A DNA stretch of 64,000 bases, from contig JACATO010000686.1 in the NCBI GenBank assembly GCA_018389105.1, forward strand, positions 124,001 through 188,000, in the 5' to 3' direction. Shown here in pieces: positions 11,621 through 23,600 of this stretch. A model generated the notes under the pieces. The model saw only the letters and a program-made list of their open reading frames with translations. It was not told the DNA's origin and searched no databases. Every line of letters starts with the position of its first letter. Positions within the stretch are counted from its first letter, which is position 1. The DNA comes from Nautilus pompilius. Its lineage: Eukaryota > Mollusca > Cephalopoda > Nautilida > Nautilidae. The translations under genes were made by a program, and so were the position numbers.

Positions 11621-14600
11621 CTATAACAAACGATGTATAAAGAGAAGGTGTCACAAACATTACTTAAAAAAAAAAATTCCCATGTATAGTGCCTTGTTCT
11701 TCATTCCATTCAGATCTAATTGCTTAGTTCTTAGTAACAGATTACTTCTAAAACCTGCATTTTATCTGGTTCTCAAAGGACAAAAAAACCAGAAGAATCA
11801 CTTTAAATTGGTTAAGCTTAGGACATGATTCAGTGACAGAGTTATTAACATGTGGAATGTGTGGTGAGACAGAAATGAAGATTACCTATAAGACTACTCA
11901 ACCACAAATAATATTTACTTTGGTATCTGCTATATTGATCCTTGGAAGATGAAAATTACTTTTAACTAGCCTTCGCCTGCTGGCCAAATGGGGACTTTTG
12001 ATAAGTGTTACCAGCATGGTGAACCATCTTGGAAGGGCCTGGCCTTCCACCAAATACTGTTTTAGCCAAGAGTAATGTACAAGATAACTTGTTGGTCATA
12101 CGACACAGTACTTTGGATATATATATATATACACATACAGGTGCATCTCAAAAAATTAGAATATCGTGGAAGAGGTCATTACACAAAGTGAAATATTTCA
12201 GGTCTTTTTTGTTTTAATTTTGATGATTACGGCTTACAGCTCATGAAAATCAGAAATCCACTATCTCAAATTATTAGAATATTTCATAAGATCAATTAAA
12301 AACAAAGGATTTATGATATAAAAAAATGTCCATTTATGCACTCAATACTTGGTCAGGGCTCCTTTTGCATGAATCACTGCATCAATGTGGCGTGGCATGG
12401 AGGCGATCAGCCCGTGGCACTGCTGAGGTGTTATGGAAGTCCAGGTAACTTTGATCGCCGCCTTCAGCTCTTCTGTATTGTTGGGTCTGGTGTCTCATCT
12501 TCCTCTTGACAATGCCCCATAGATTCTCTATGGGGTTCAGGTCAGGCGAGTTGGGTAGCCAATCAAGCACAGTAATACCATGGTCAGCAAACCAGTTACT
12601 AGTAGTTTTGGCACTGTGGGCAGGTGCCAAGTCCTGCTGGAAAAGGAAATCAGCATCTCCATAAGGCTTGTCAGCAGTCGGAAGCATGAAGTGCTCTAAA
12701 ATCTCCTGGTAGATGGCTGTGTTGACTTTGGACTTGATAAAACACAGTGGACCAACACCAGCAGATGACATGGCACCCCAAATCATCACTGACTGTGGAA
12801 ACTTCACACTGGACTTCAAGCAACTTGGATTCTGTGCCTCTCCACTCTTCCTCCAGACTGTGGGACTTTGATTTCCAAATGAAATGCAAAATTTACTTTC
12901 ATCTGAAAAGAGGACTTTGGACCACTGAGCAACGGTCCAGTTCTTTTTCTCCTTAGCCCAGGTAAGACGCTTCAGGAGTGGCTTGACACTTGTAGCCCAT
13001 TTCCTGTGCACGTCTGTGTGTGGTGGCTCTTGATGCACTGACTCCAGCCTCAGTCCACTCCTTGTGAAGCTCCCCCAAGCTCTCGAATTGGCTTTGCTCA
13101 ACAATCCCCTCGAGGCTACGGTTGTCCCTCTCGCTTGTGCACCTTTTCCCTTCCAGTCAACTTTCCATGAATATGCTTTGATACAGCACTCTGCGACCAG
13201 CCAGCCCTTTCAGCAATGACCTTCTGTGGCTTATCCTCCTTGTGGAGGGTGTCAATGAGTGTCTTCTGGGCAACTGTCAAGTCAGCAGTCTTCCCCATGA
13301 TTGTGGTTGTGTGTACTGAACCAGACTGAGAGATTCATGGTAATTATACTGCATAAATAGTGATTTACTCAAACTCGAAATGGAATATTCTAATTTTTTG
13401 AGATACGTTTTTCTATTTTTTTTAGCTGTAGGCCGTAATTATCAGAATTAAAATTTAAAAAAATGCTTGAAACATTTTAGTTTACATGTAATGAGTCTAG
13501 AATATATACAATTTTCACTTTCTGAAATAACTGACAAAAAATATTGAACTCTTCCACAATATTCTAATTTTTTGAGATGCACCTGTATACACTCTGATTT
13601 ATCTTAACTTGGGAAATTTGAATCTGCTCACTTATTCGTTCTAGCACATTGAAAAAAAAAAGGGGGCAGGACCTCTATTGTGGGTGATTGTTTCTAGTTT
13701 AACTTATACTTAGAATGAACTAGTGAAGTTCTCCAGGCTACAGAAATCTTCAATATTCTAATTGATTTTGACTTACAATTCAATTTTCTATTCTCTCAGT
13801 TGTAATTTTCTAAATGTATGGCCATGTATACTGTTAACTGAGATGCTAAACAAAACTGAGTTCACAAACCTTTGGCAGGTGTGCTTTCATGTGTTCATTG
13901 ACATGCCCCTTTTTGGAGAAAGTTTTCCCACAGATGGAACACACATACGGCCTCATGCTTGCATGACACTTCAGATGAGCTTTGCGGTTTTCTTTCCCTG
14001 AAAGAGATAAAATCCAAGTGAGTTTGAAATTCATCTGAAACTCTTCAGCCTTTTTTTTTTTTTTTGATGAGTTATTTCCCTTTATTTTGCCCTAGAAACC
14101 AAAAATTAATGAGTATAAACAATGTTGTTTTCCTGGCTTCTTGTAATAACTAAACTAGATGTCAGGGTAGAGAATGAGAGCTACTGTGCCAACAATTTCC
14201 TGAGTTGAGACCATGAAACAGCGAGAAAGAAAGAAAACTGGACATTTGCAAACAACTGACATCATTATGGCTGGAAAATTGGTTCGCTCCAGTTATTTGT
14301 TGTTATTGCACTGACAACCTGTCAGCGTGAAACAGGATAAATTATAGGGGGGTAAAAATAATGCTATCATTATACTATCACTATCAACTTTCTAGGGGAG
14401 GGCAGCTGCCCACCCTTGCAGATACCTGTGCCTCTGACCCTTCATGGGTCTGAAAAGGTGAAGCTCAAATGGTACAAGGTCAGGTTTCTAAGTTGGAAAT
14501 GCGGTACAAATTCAAATTTAAACTATGAGCAGCACATGGTTGCTGGACAAGCCTCGTTGTCTTCACATTGCAGTGGCAGGTCCTTGGAATATGGTCTTGG

Positions 14601-17600
14601 GCATAGTGTTGGAACTTTTGGATCTGCTTTCATGGTTGTGGTAATACTGGCATTTGGCTTTGAGTTTATCTGTAAGCTGCTCAGGAGCACCAGAGGATGA
14701 TAATGGATTACCATCTTTTCAGCAACAAATGGTCTACATATAAAACCTTTCACACAACATTCACCCATTTTTTTTACAACAAGCTGCTTCTGCGAGTCGA
14801 ATTTCAGTCTGCCGCCCCACTCCCCCATCAACGGTGCTGCGCTGGCTTTAAGTGAGACAGAATGCCTCAAACCAGGCTTTCTCCACCTGGTGTCTGCCCT
14901 CACCTTGTAGCAGTAAACATATGATACAACAACAACAATAACGTACTCACTGGCAAACCTCTTCTTACAGATGGGACACTCGTGGGGCTTCTCTCCATCG
15001 TGGGTTTGCAGATGGGTGCTTAAATTACGTGAGAGCGAGAACATCTTTTGGCAGATAGGACAGGAGTATTTTACACCTAAGAAAAAGTTAAAAAAAAAAA
15101 AAAAACAACAACCTAAATTACAGCGCACTAACTTTCTTAAAGGCAAGAAACTTTCTGCTCCGATAAATATGTAAACCACAAGAATTTTTTTTTTTTTCCT
15201 ATTTCCAATGCAAAATTTTCTGGGAAATGCAAGAACGGTAGCAAATCGCTGACATATGGGACCTTATTTTCTTACGTGTAAACTAATGGAAGTTTCCATT
15301 AATCGTGAAGAACTAGATGGGTGCGGTAAGCTGTACGTTTTCAGTTATCTTGGAACAGCTGTTAACAAGCATCGTTGTGGAGGCGTATGGGTTCTGATGT
15401 CTCTGAAATGAGAATTCTTGTGATTTTCAAATTTTAGAATTGAAACCGACAGTGACACTATACCAAACTATGGACGTTAACCCTTTAAAGTGAGGACTTC
15501 CTAGTCTACATGATTATACCACACTACAGCAAAAATACACGGCTGAAAAGAAAACCAGACTGGGTGTCCATGCTCTGTTCTCCAAAGTTTGAAGAATTTC
15601 GTTAATCAGTGTTGGTTGGTTTTTTTAAATGAAAATGTTAATACTGGGGAACAGTCATTCATTCATTATTTCCACTTAAATCAGATATCTTTGGGAAATA
15701 AATTCTGGAGTTTGGCAAATATTTACATTTAATTCTGGGTTTGTGGGGGCTTTTTTTTTTTTTTTTCTTTTCATCTGACTCACCTGCTTTGTGTGTCTTT
15801 ATGTGGCTCTGAAGATTGCTGATGCTGGGGAAAACCTTATCACATAATGTACAGGAGAACGCTTTCAGCTTTGAGTCAGAATCAACATCTGAATGATGGA
15901 TTAGGAAATGTTGCTGCAGTTCACTGACGTTGCTGAAGATGTCAAAGCAGAGCGAGCACTTCACGGTTGGCTTTGCCTCCTTGTGAAGCTTGCGATGGCT
16001 GTTGAAGCTACTGACACTGGTGAAGCTTTTATAACAGTCCTTACACTGAAACTCCGAGTGCAGCTGCTGCTTGTGACACATCATGTGATTGTCCAGCTCT
16101 GCACTGAAGAAGAATCTCTGGCTGCATTGGCTGCAGCCAAATTTGCGGGAATGTAAGCCATGTTCCAAGGCGTGGGCTTGAATTTCAGAAGAACTATTGA
16201 ACACTTTGCAGCAGATGCTGCAGCGAAGTTCAGAATTTTCATATGTATGATCAATTAGATGGCACTGAAGTTTTGCTGGTGAATCCAATATTTGTGAACA
16301 GAGTTTGCACTCATGGACATTACCCTCTTGAAGAACATGAGTAGCGACATGAAGCTGGATTTGATACTCTGTGCTGAAAGACTGCTGACATTTAATACAT
16401 TGGTAGGTTCGCCGGTGAGTGGCCACGTGCACCTCTAGTTGCTCATTGGTCGGAAATCTGGAGCCACACTCTGGACACGCAAATTCTGCCATTTCCCCAT
16501 GATAACATGGCTTGCATACATAGTAAGTGCGCGACGAGCTGTTCAGTTTAGAAATAAGATTTTCTTTAGAATCAAAACTCCGCAAACACACACAGCATGT
16601 GAAGAAGTTTGGTTTTGTTTGAAAGTGATGCTTGCCATGCATCTGCAGCTCCATCATTGAAGCCAATGTCTGGCGACAAATTATACACTGCATCATGGCT
16701 CCTTGGAACCCATGCTCCTGAGAATGGATGTAGAACTGATCCTCGGTTTTAAGTGGCAACTTGCAGCCAACACACGTGTTTCCCTGAGGGATTTTACAGT
16801 GCTGCAATTTATGTTCAGCCAGAGTGTTTGGTGAAGGAAATACTTCATCGCAAATGTTGCACTTCTGGCTATTTGAATTCAAGTGAATCCTCATGTGCCG
16901 ATCCAGTTCAGATTTTGATTTAAATGTCTGACTACAAAATGTACAGGCCAGAGATATTTTCTCATTCACTGTTGTCCTGTTAGGAGTCCTATCTGTAGGA
17001 GGACTTTGACTGGCACGAGCTGCTATTATCCGATGGTCGGTCTTCTTATGGATCTGTAGGGCTGAGACATGACTAAACTTCATATCACAGATATTACATG
17101 TGTGAAGAGGATCTGTGCTCTTCCAGATTCCGGAAGTGCTTTGGATCATAGTGGATTCCACTGTCAGACAGTTGGATCCAGCTGCATCCTTTTCCAGTTT
17201 GATACTAGAAATAAGAGGTGTGCTGGCTTTCTCGCCTGGGTTGTGTTCGTTCTGGAGATGTTTGTCAAGTAAATATTCTACGTGAAATGCTTCACTGCAC
17301 ATTGGACATTTAAATGGTTTGCCATGCATCGTTAAATGGCACTGCAGTTCCACTTCTGTGCCAAAGCCTTCTTTGCAGAATAAGCATTTGTATGGTTTTG
17401 TCATCTGGAGATGAGCCGACCGGACATGCAGCTGCCACTCCACCTCTGACAAAAACACTGAGTTGCATTTCATACACTTGTAAATCTTGCACTCATTGCT
17501 GTGCTTGATGGCAAAATGTACCTGTATGTTGACTTTGGAATCGAATATTTCTTTACACAGAGAACACCTGTACAAGTGATGAGCATGGATGTCCATCAGG

Positions 17601-20600
17601 TGCTTTTGTAGCTCATCAGGTTTACAGAATGTTTTCATGCAGCTTGTGCAACCATACTCTGTTGTCATGCACAGATAGTGCAGAGACAAGTGGCTCTCCA
17701 GCTGATCTTCTGTGGAGAACTGTTTGCTGCACTGCGGGCACAGGTACTTGGGCAGGACAGAGTCCAGATGAATTTTCAGATGAACCTGGAAAGTCTTGAT
17801 ATCGTGGAAAACAGCATTGCACTGGTCACAGGTGATCTTCTCTTTTTTTCCTTCTGCAGGCATTCCTGTGTCTTTGTTGTGGAAATATTCTAGCTTTTTC
17901 AGATCTTTCTTGCTGTCATTGGCCAAGGAAACCTTTTTTGACTTCTGTTTTGGGTGTGAGCTTTCCATTGAGCAACTGTGAGAATTGTAGATGTGCTCCT
18001 GGAGTTCACTGGGACAGGCAAAATATAGTGCACACTCTGGGCAATAAAGGGACTCCACTGACTGGTCAGAAGAGGTACCTGGTGTATGAGACTGTTTCTT
18101 ATGTTCAGCTAGAGCATCAATGCTTGTGAACTGCCTTGAACACAGACTACAGGGATACTTGATATCCACACAGGACAGATTCTGGTGAACAACCTTCATG
18201 TGATCGTGCAAAGCATATAGATTTGGATATGGAGCGTTGCAGTAATTGCATGTATAAACATCTGTGGCTTTAACAGAGTGCACACACTGCATGTGTATCT
18301 CTAGCAACTCTAATGATTCAAAATTGTCTCGCAAGCAATATGGGCAGACAAGACATTCACCAGACTGTTGATCAACAGAAGATGAATCAGTTATCTTTTC
18401 CTGATTGTTCACAGATGTTAACACAGTTGAATCTTCAGTTCCCGCAGTGTCCATTTCCATACTGTTAGCATCTTGGCTCATTATGCACTTGTACAGGTGT
18501 TTGGAGTCAAAAATGCTTACTTTTTTCATTGCAAAATTTGATTTCTGGTCTGTTATGTGCTCATACTCCACATGCGCATCCAGAATATCCTGGCTGATGA
18601 ACATCTCGGAACAGTAGTTGCAGTGGAGAATCTTTTGCTTTGGTTGTTCAATGGCGTGTAGCTCGCTGCAGTGGACTTGCAGGTCTTTGGGGGTTGCAAA
18701 CATCTCCTCACACTGCTGACAGCGATATTCTCTTTCGCTGTCAGCAGCGCTTTTCTGATGAGTGTACATGTGTGATGACAGAGCAGCAGCTGATGTGTAA
18801 CCACGATTACAGACCGCACATCGGAATGGCTTCCCAGTGTCATGGGTCCGCAAATGACTTTTAAGATGATCACTTCTGTGAAGAAAAACAAGAAACTTAG
18901 TAGTGATGCTTCAACGATATTAAATACATTTTCTTCCAACTTAGACTTTGACAAAGAAAGTTCAAACTTATGTTCTGCATACATTTCAATACCTCATCTC
19001 TCTAAAAAGTTCTTTGTTTACCACACCAAAACACTTAGAACGCCATTGCTACTTGATGGAGTGGTGCTAAGACGATGTGAGATTTAAAGAAACAAACAAA
19101 CAAGCAAAAAAATTTTCAAGATGGAGTATGTGTGCTCTCCCACTATAAGTTAGGCTAAACCTTCCCACTGTCTGTCTGTCCAGGCTACATGCAGCATCTG
19201 GTTTAAGGACGGAACCAGCCATTTGAAGCTAACTTGTGCAAGACTTGGTCAGATGTCAATCACCATCTCAGCAGCAATGCTGGGTGGTGGTGTCGTCACA
19301 CTATTAGGACTGGTTATAACTAGCCACGCTAATTAGTTAATGAGAGTTTGGTGTAAAGACGTTTGCTGGAATCAACAAGACCTCACTGCCGCTGGGCAGT
19401 TGAGGCAACTGTCAAGGCGATAGATAGTCTTGTATGTACAAATCAGATGAAATCTATAACGGTTAACAAAATTCCATGAGAGAAACGAGATAATATCCCC
19501 AAATTACCTTAAATAAATCGATATATTTTTGTTTCACTCACTAACAGACTTATTCTCCGGCTTGGTGGATTATCAAGTTATGCAAACACAAAAGATGAAA
19601 ATGATTTAAACTGAGTTTTTTCCTGAGCTGTCAAAGTACCAGTCTTGTATGTGTTTACTCTCTCAACTATAATGAGATGATTCAGCTGGACCAGGGCTTA
19701 ATACTAAAAACTGCTCCTAAGTAAAACTACCTACAAAGCAGCTCTAGGATGACTTCCACGGCTGTCAAAAAAAAAAGAAAACAGGTTATGGCTACCACCA
19801 CTTATTGCGCTGGTGGGAGGAGAGAAACGAGAGATTACTGAAATGGCAAAGGAAGTCTGAAATAGCATTTCCCGGTGTAATTTGTTTACCAGTTGCTTGT
19901 ATTAACTAATACCGATGAAAACAAGTCTAATTTAAAAATAACTACTACTGTGTCTTCAAGCTGACTACAAGGTCGGAAAGTTATCCGAGTTGCTCTGTTT
20001 ACAGACAGAAACATGACATTACCGTCTTCCGTAGAGCTGGGAGGGTTAGGGTTGTACTGGCAGTGCAACATTTTAATAAACTAAGGGAGGAGGGCTTTCT
20101 CAATAAACAAGATTGGTTGTAAAACTGACCATGCAAATTTTCTTTTTCTAACATTAGAGACGTTCAAATGAAACAGGACAGAGGTAGAATTGTGATAATG
20201 TTGTCTGGGCCGGTCTTCGCTTGAACATCTCTAGTGGTTTGGCACTATAATTGTTATTAATGGTCATTTTAACTGGCCCTCAGTCGGATGCCACATCAAC
20301 CGCTTCCTTTTTTTCCTTTAATGGGTGGGGGGGGGGAGGATTTGCTGACCCTTGTGTTAAAGACCAGTGTGCCACGAGTGGTAAAGATTCCCGTTTTACT
20401 AGTAGCCATTTTGTCAAAGCTGATGTTTTCATTTACCAACCTCAGCAGCAAGGCCTTGAAAAACACGTGTCCCTTTGATCTTACACAAACAAGTGTCTGC
20501 TCCTGTTTGGTTGGCACCACAGAGGAAAACAAACAGAAAACGTGTAGTCATGAGCATGGATTTGTATTTCATTGCCAGACAACCTGCATGTTCCCTAGGG

Positions 20601-23600
20601 AATGTTTTACTATTGCTTGATTTGGCCAATGGGTTTATATTTAGCCTGCAACAACCCAGAGACGGGATCATGCTAACAGCAAATCTGCCTTAAATATATT
20701 TTAATGGTTTCTGACATGCAAGTATAAAAAACAAAAACAATACAGCTTTATCCAAACCCCTAACCTGCATCTCCAGACCTCAGCATCAATCAGTACAATT
20801 TAAACAGATTCCAGATTGCCTTCTATCCGCTATGAAAGACAATTTGGAATACATAACTATATTTCCTAGCCTTTTTATGTCACTGGCAGTAATTCAGCTG
20901 TATACTCCCTCCCTTTCTTCATAAATTGCATTAGTTAAAAGACTTTTCTTTCAGAAAATGAGAGAGAAAGAAAAACCAACAAAACAAAAACCTATTTTCC
21001 GCAGACTTTCAAATGCCTGACATTTTTTTACAGACAGACACCCAGCTTAACTTAACTATTCACCTTTGAAATCTTTGGCAATGTATCATTTTAGTGTAGG
21101 CTTCACCATACACCAATGGCTCATAATATGGACTAATTTCTTGAGTTATTTCCAACTGACTAAAATAATTGTTTCTAACGAGTTACACATGCAGACGCCA
21201 TATGTAATATATGCAGCAGGTAGATTTCTATATTACATACACATTAAAAAACCAATTACATGAGATCAAGTAAATCCTTTATGAAGAATGTAAGTATGGT
21301 TTTTCTGCTCTCTCTCTCTCTCTCTCCTCTGCCCCAATCAGTTCACAATAAACATGAGAGTTTTTTCTTTTTCCTGGAGCTAAATGACCAGAGACTTGCC
21401 AGTAACCCTTACTGAAGTTTGGGAACTTTGAAGCCAACACAAAAATAGGGATGCATAGAGTCAGGTATTAAAGGAAAATGTTCTGAGCAAATGCTAAATC
21501 TTAGAAAGAAACCATAAAATATGTTGAGAAAGCCAAGACTGAATTATGTGATTAGTTGTTCCCTTTGATTCTATAGCTAAGACAAACCCCCACGATCTTA
21601 AAGATATTCACTTAAGAAATAGCTTGTAGACAAGAATAACAGATAGTACATCTTTAAAACAAAAAAAAAAATGTTGCACCTAAAAAGATGGCGACGACTA
21701 ATATAAAGAAGCGAGTTAAGGATGTGAATAAGAAATTGGAGGAGATGGTGTTAAGTGAAAGCAATAAAGAGAAGGTGTGACATTAGAATTGAGTAAAGTC
21801 TCCAGATGTTCCAACAGCAAGATGGATGCTGATCAATTGCATCAGCCATGGCAAAGGTGTCAGACATCTCCCACACTAGCATGGAAAGCAGCGCACTCAG
21901 GTAAATTAAAATCAACAGATAGCCATGGTAAATGAAAAATAGAGACCTTGTGGAATTGCAGCTTTTTAAAAATCTGTGGCAGGAGGGAAGGAAATAGCAA
22001 CAATTATCAGTTGTTCTCAGATGAAACAGTACTGATGTATTTACAAACCAGCTTGGAGATTTTGACAAATGAGGGCCACACTACATAAATATTTCAAATA
22101 GAAGTAATTCCATTAAGATGTCCTGATCTTTACACAAGTAATTTCTAAAATATTATTATTATTTTTATATATATACAAGGTTCTACTGTTCTGCATCATT
22201 AAATATGCATGTTGAAAACTAATAGTTCTTAGTCTGCTACTAGGTAAGCAGTTATTATGATTTTAGGAAATTAAGGGAGCATAAATAATGTTATATAATT
22301 TAAGCCACAATCCAATTTCCTATTGTTTTAACTGAATGGATTTCTCATGTATAAAAACTAGGAGAATAACTTTAGAAGTTACTCTTCATAGATGGAAAAC
22401 TTCTGTTACCCAAATTCATCCTTGTGCCAATTGGATCCTCCTTTAGAAGTAAAAATGGAGAGAGAGAAAGCTACATGTGGAGTTCTTAACCAGTAGTTGG
22501 TAAACTGACAAGGGCTTCTGCCTATATAACCAGTTTTTTTTTGGGGGGGGGGTCTTTTCAGTTATACCAAACCAGAAAGGAGTGTTTAGGGGCCACCAAA
22601 TTCTTCAAGCACCTTGATCGTTGTTTTTAAAACTTTTTGAGAATGTCATATCTGATGTAGAGGTCATCACCAGTAAAAGTACAGAAGTGATATTAACAGC
22701 TCAGATTTTAGTTCAGGGTACATTTTTGCACGTCTTTACCATGGATGACAACCCTGGTGACGGAGAAGAGTGAGACTGTTACCCTGTGCTGGCACTGCTG
22801 CGCCACCAGCTGGTGAAGAGAAGCAAGACACCATGCCAGGGAGGTACATCAACCAGGAATCAAACTCAGTCGTCCACCCTGGTACAAATTGTTTTGTAGG
22901 TAGAACAAACATCTGAATATTTGCTAACTTTGAATAAACATCTACACAGTTGTAAAGTGTCGCCAAATGTTTGATGTATGGATGCTACAGAAAATCAAGG
23001 GCTACATGTTGCAGTGACTATTATAAAATATGTGGTCCCTATCCTTGCTCCATTTTGGGAATTAATGTTACTTTATCATTTTTAAGCTGTGAAACACATG
23101 GTAATTACAAAACCATATTTTTGGTTGTTGTTTTTTTTTTCCTTTTCTTAACATATGGCAATAAAAACAAATTTGTAGCTGCTAATATAATTTTTAAAAT
23201 TCCCACAATGCAATGCTACAGGAGCCACGAGCACACCAAAAATGGGGCACAAGTCCCTTTTTCTCTCCTTTAAATTCCAACTTTTATCATCTATAGTCTC
23301 CAGAATCTGCACCATTAACTCCAGCATTTTTTAAAATTTACTCCTACCAGAACCGAACAGGATGTCAGCTTTGTTTACCGTTGTATTGTGGGAATGTTTC
23401 CTTAATCATCAGTAAGTAACTTGACCTCTAACACAATGCATAATATACTGGGAAGTTAAAAAAAGGGCATTATCAAAATGAATTTCCTTTTGAGTGTATT
23501 CTTTAGCACACAAATGCATGCTAGTGAGACCAAGTAGAGCTGAGCTGTTGTAATCTGATTTCTCTTCCATATAAAACCCCTCGTTTGAAATGTTCTTTTT

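Larger units (their letters stand above)
11621..13869 (-). other. Last intron of the zinc-finger gene
   Basis: This 2.2-kb intron is mostly the Tc1 copy at 12138-13585, with a (TA)n stretch near 12117-12131 next to its left end. The remainder is AT-rich with no other feature seen. Confidence 0.8.

Noticed and set aside
14523-15179. 218-codon minus-strand open frame
   Set aside because: Only its 14951-15076 part is exon (fingers 32-33). The rest is read-through into introns on both sides, shown by GT-AG sites and by finger continuity with the neighbouring exons.
15659-15783. C-terminal extension of the giant zinc-finger frame ending in LSGNNE
   Set aside because: A strong GTGAGT donor lies at 15783, and the next two exons continue zinc fingers in phase. 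A read-through isoform stopping at 15659 remains possible but is not the primary model.
19233-19330. Stretch with CAGATGTCAA and AGCAGCAATGCTGG resembling the hairpin MITE centre
   Set aside because: The diagnostic inverted arms are absent, so the match is too weak to call.
21689-21781. 30-codon lysine-rich plus-strand open frame ([13 protein letters not shown])
   Set aside because: Too short, no homology, and inside a minus-strand intron; possibly an old retroelement scrap but not supportable.
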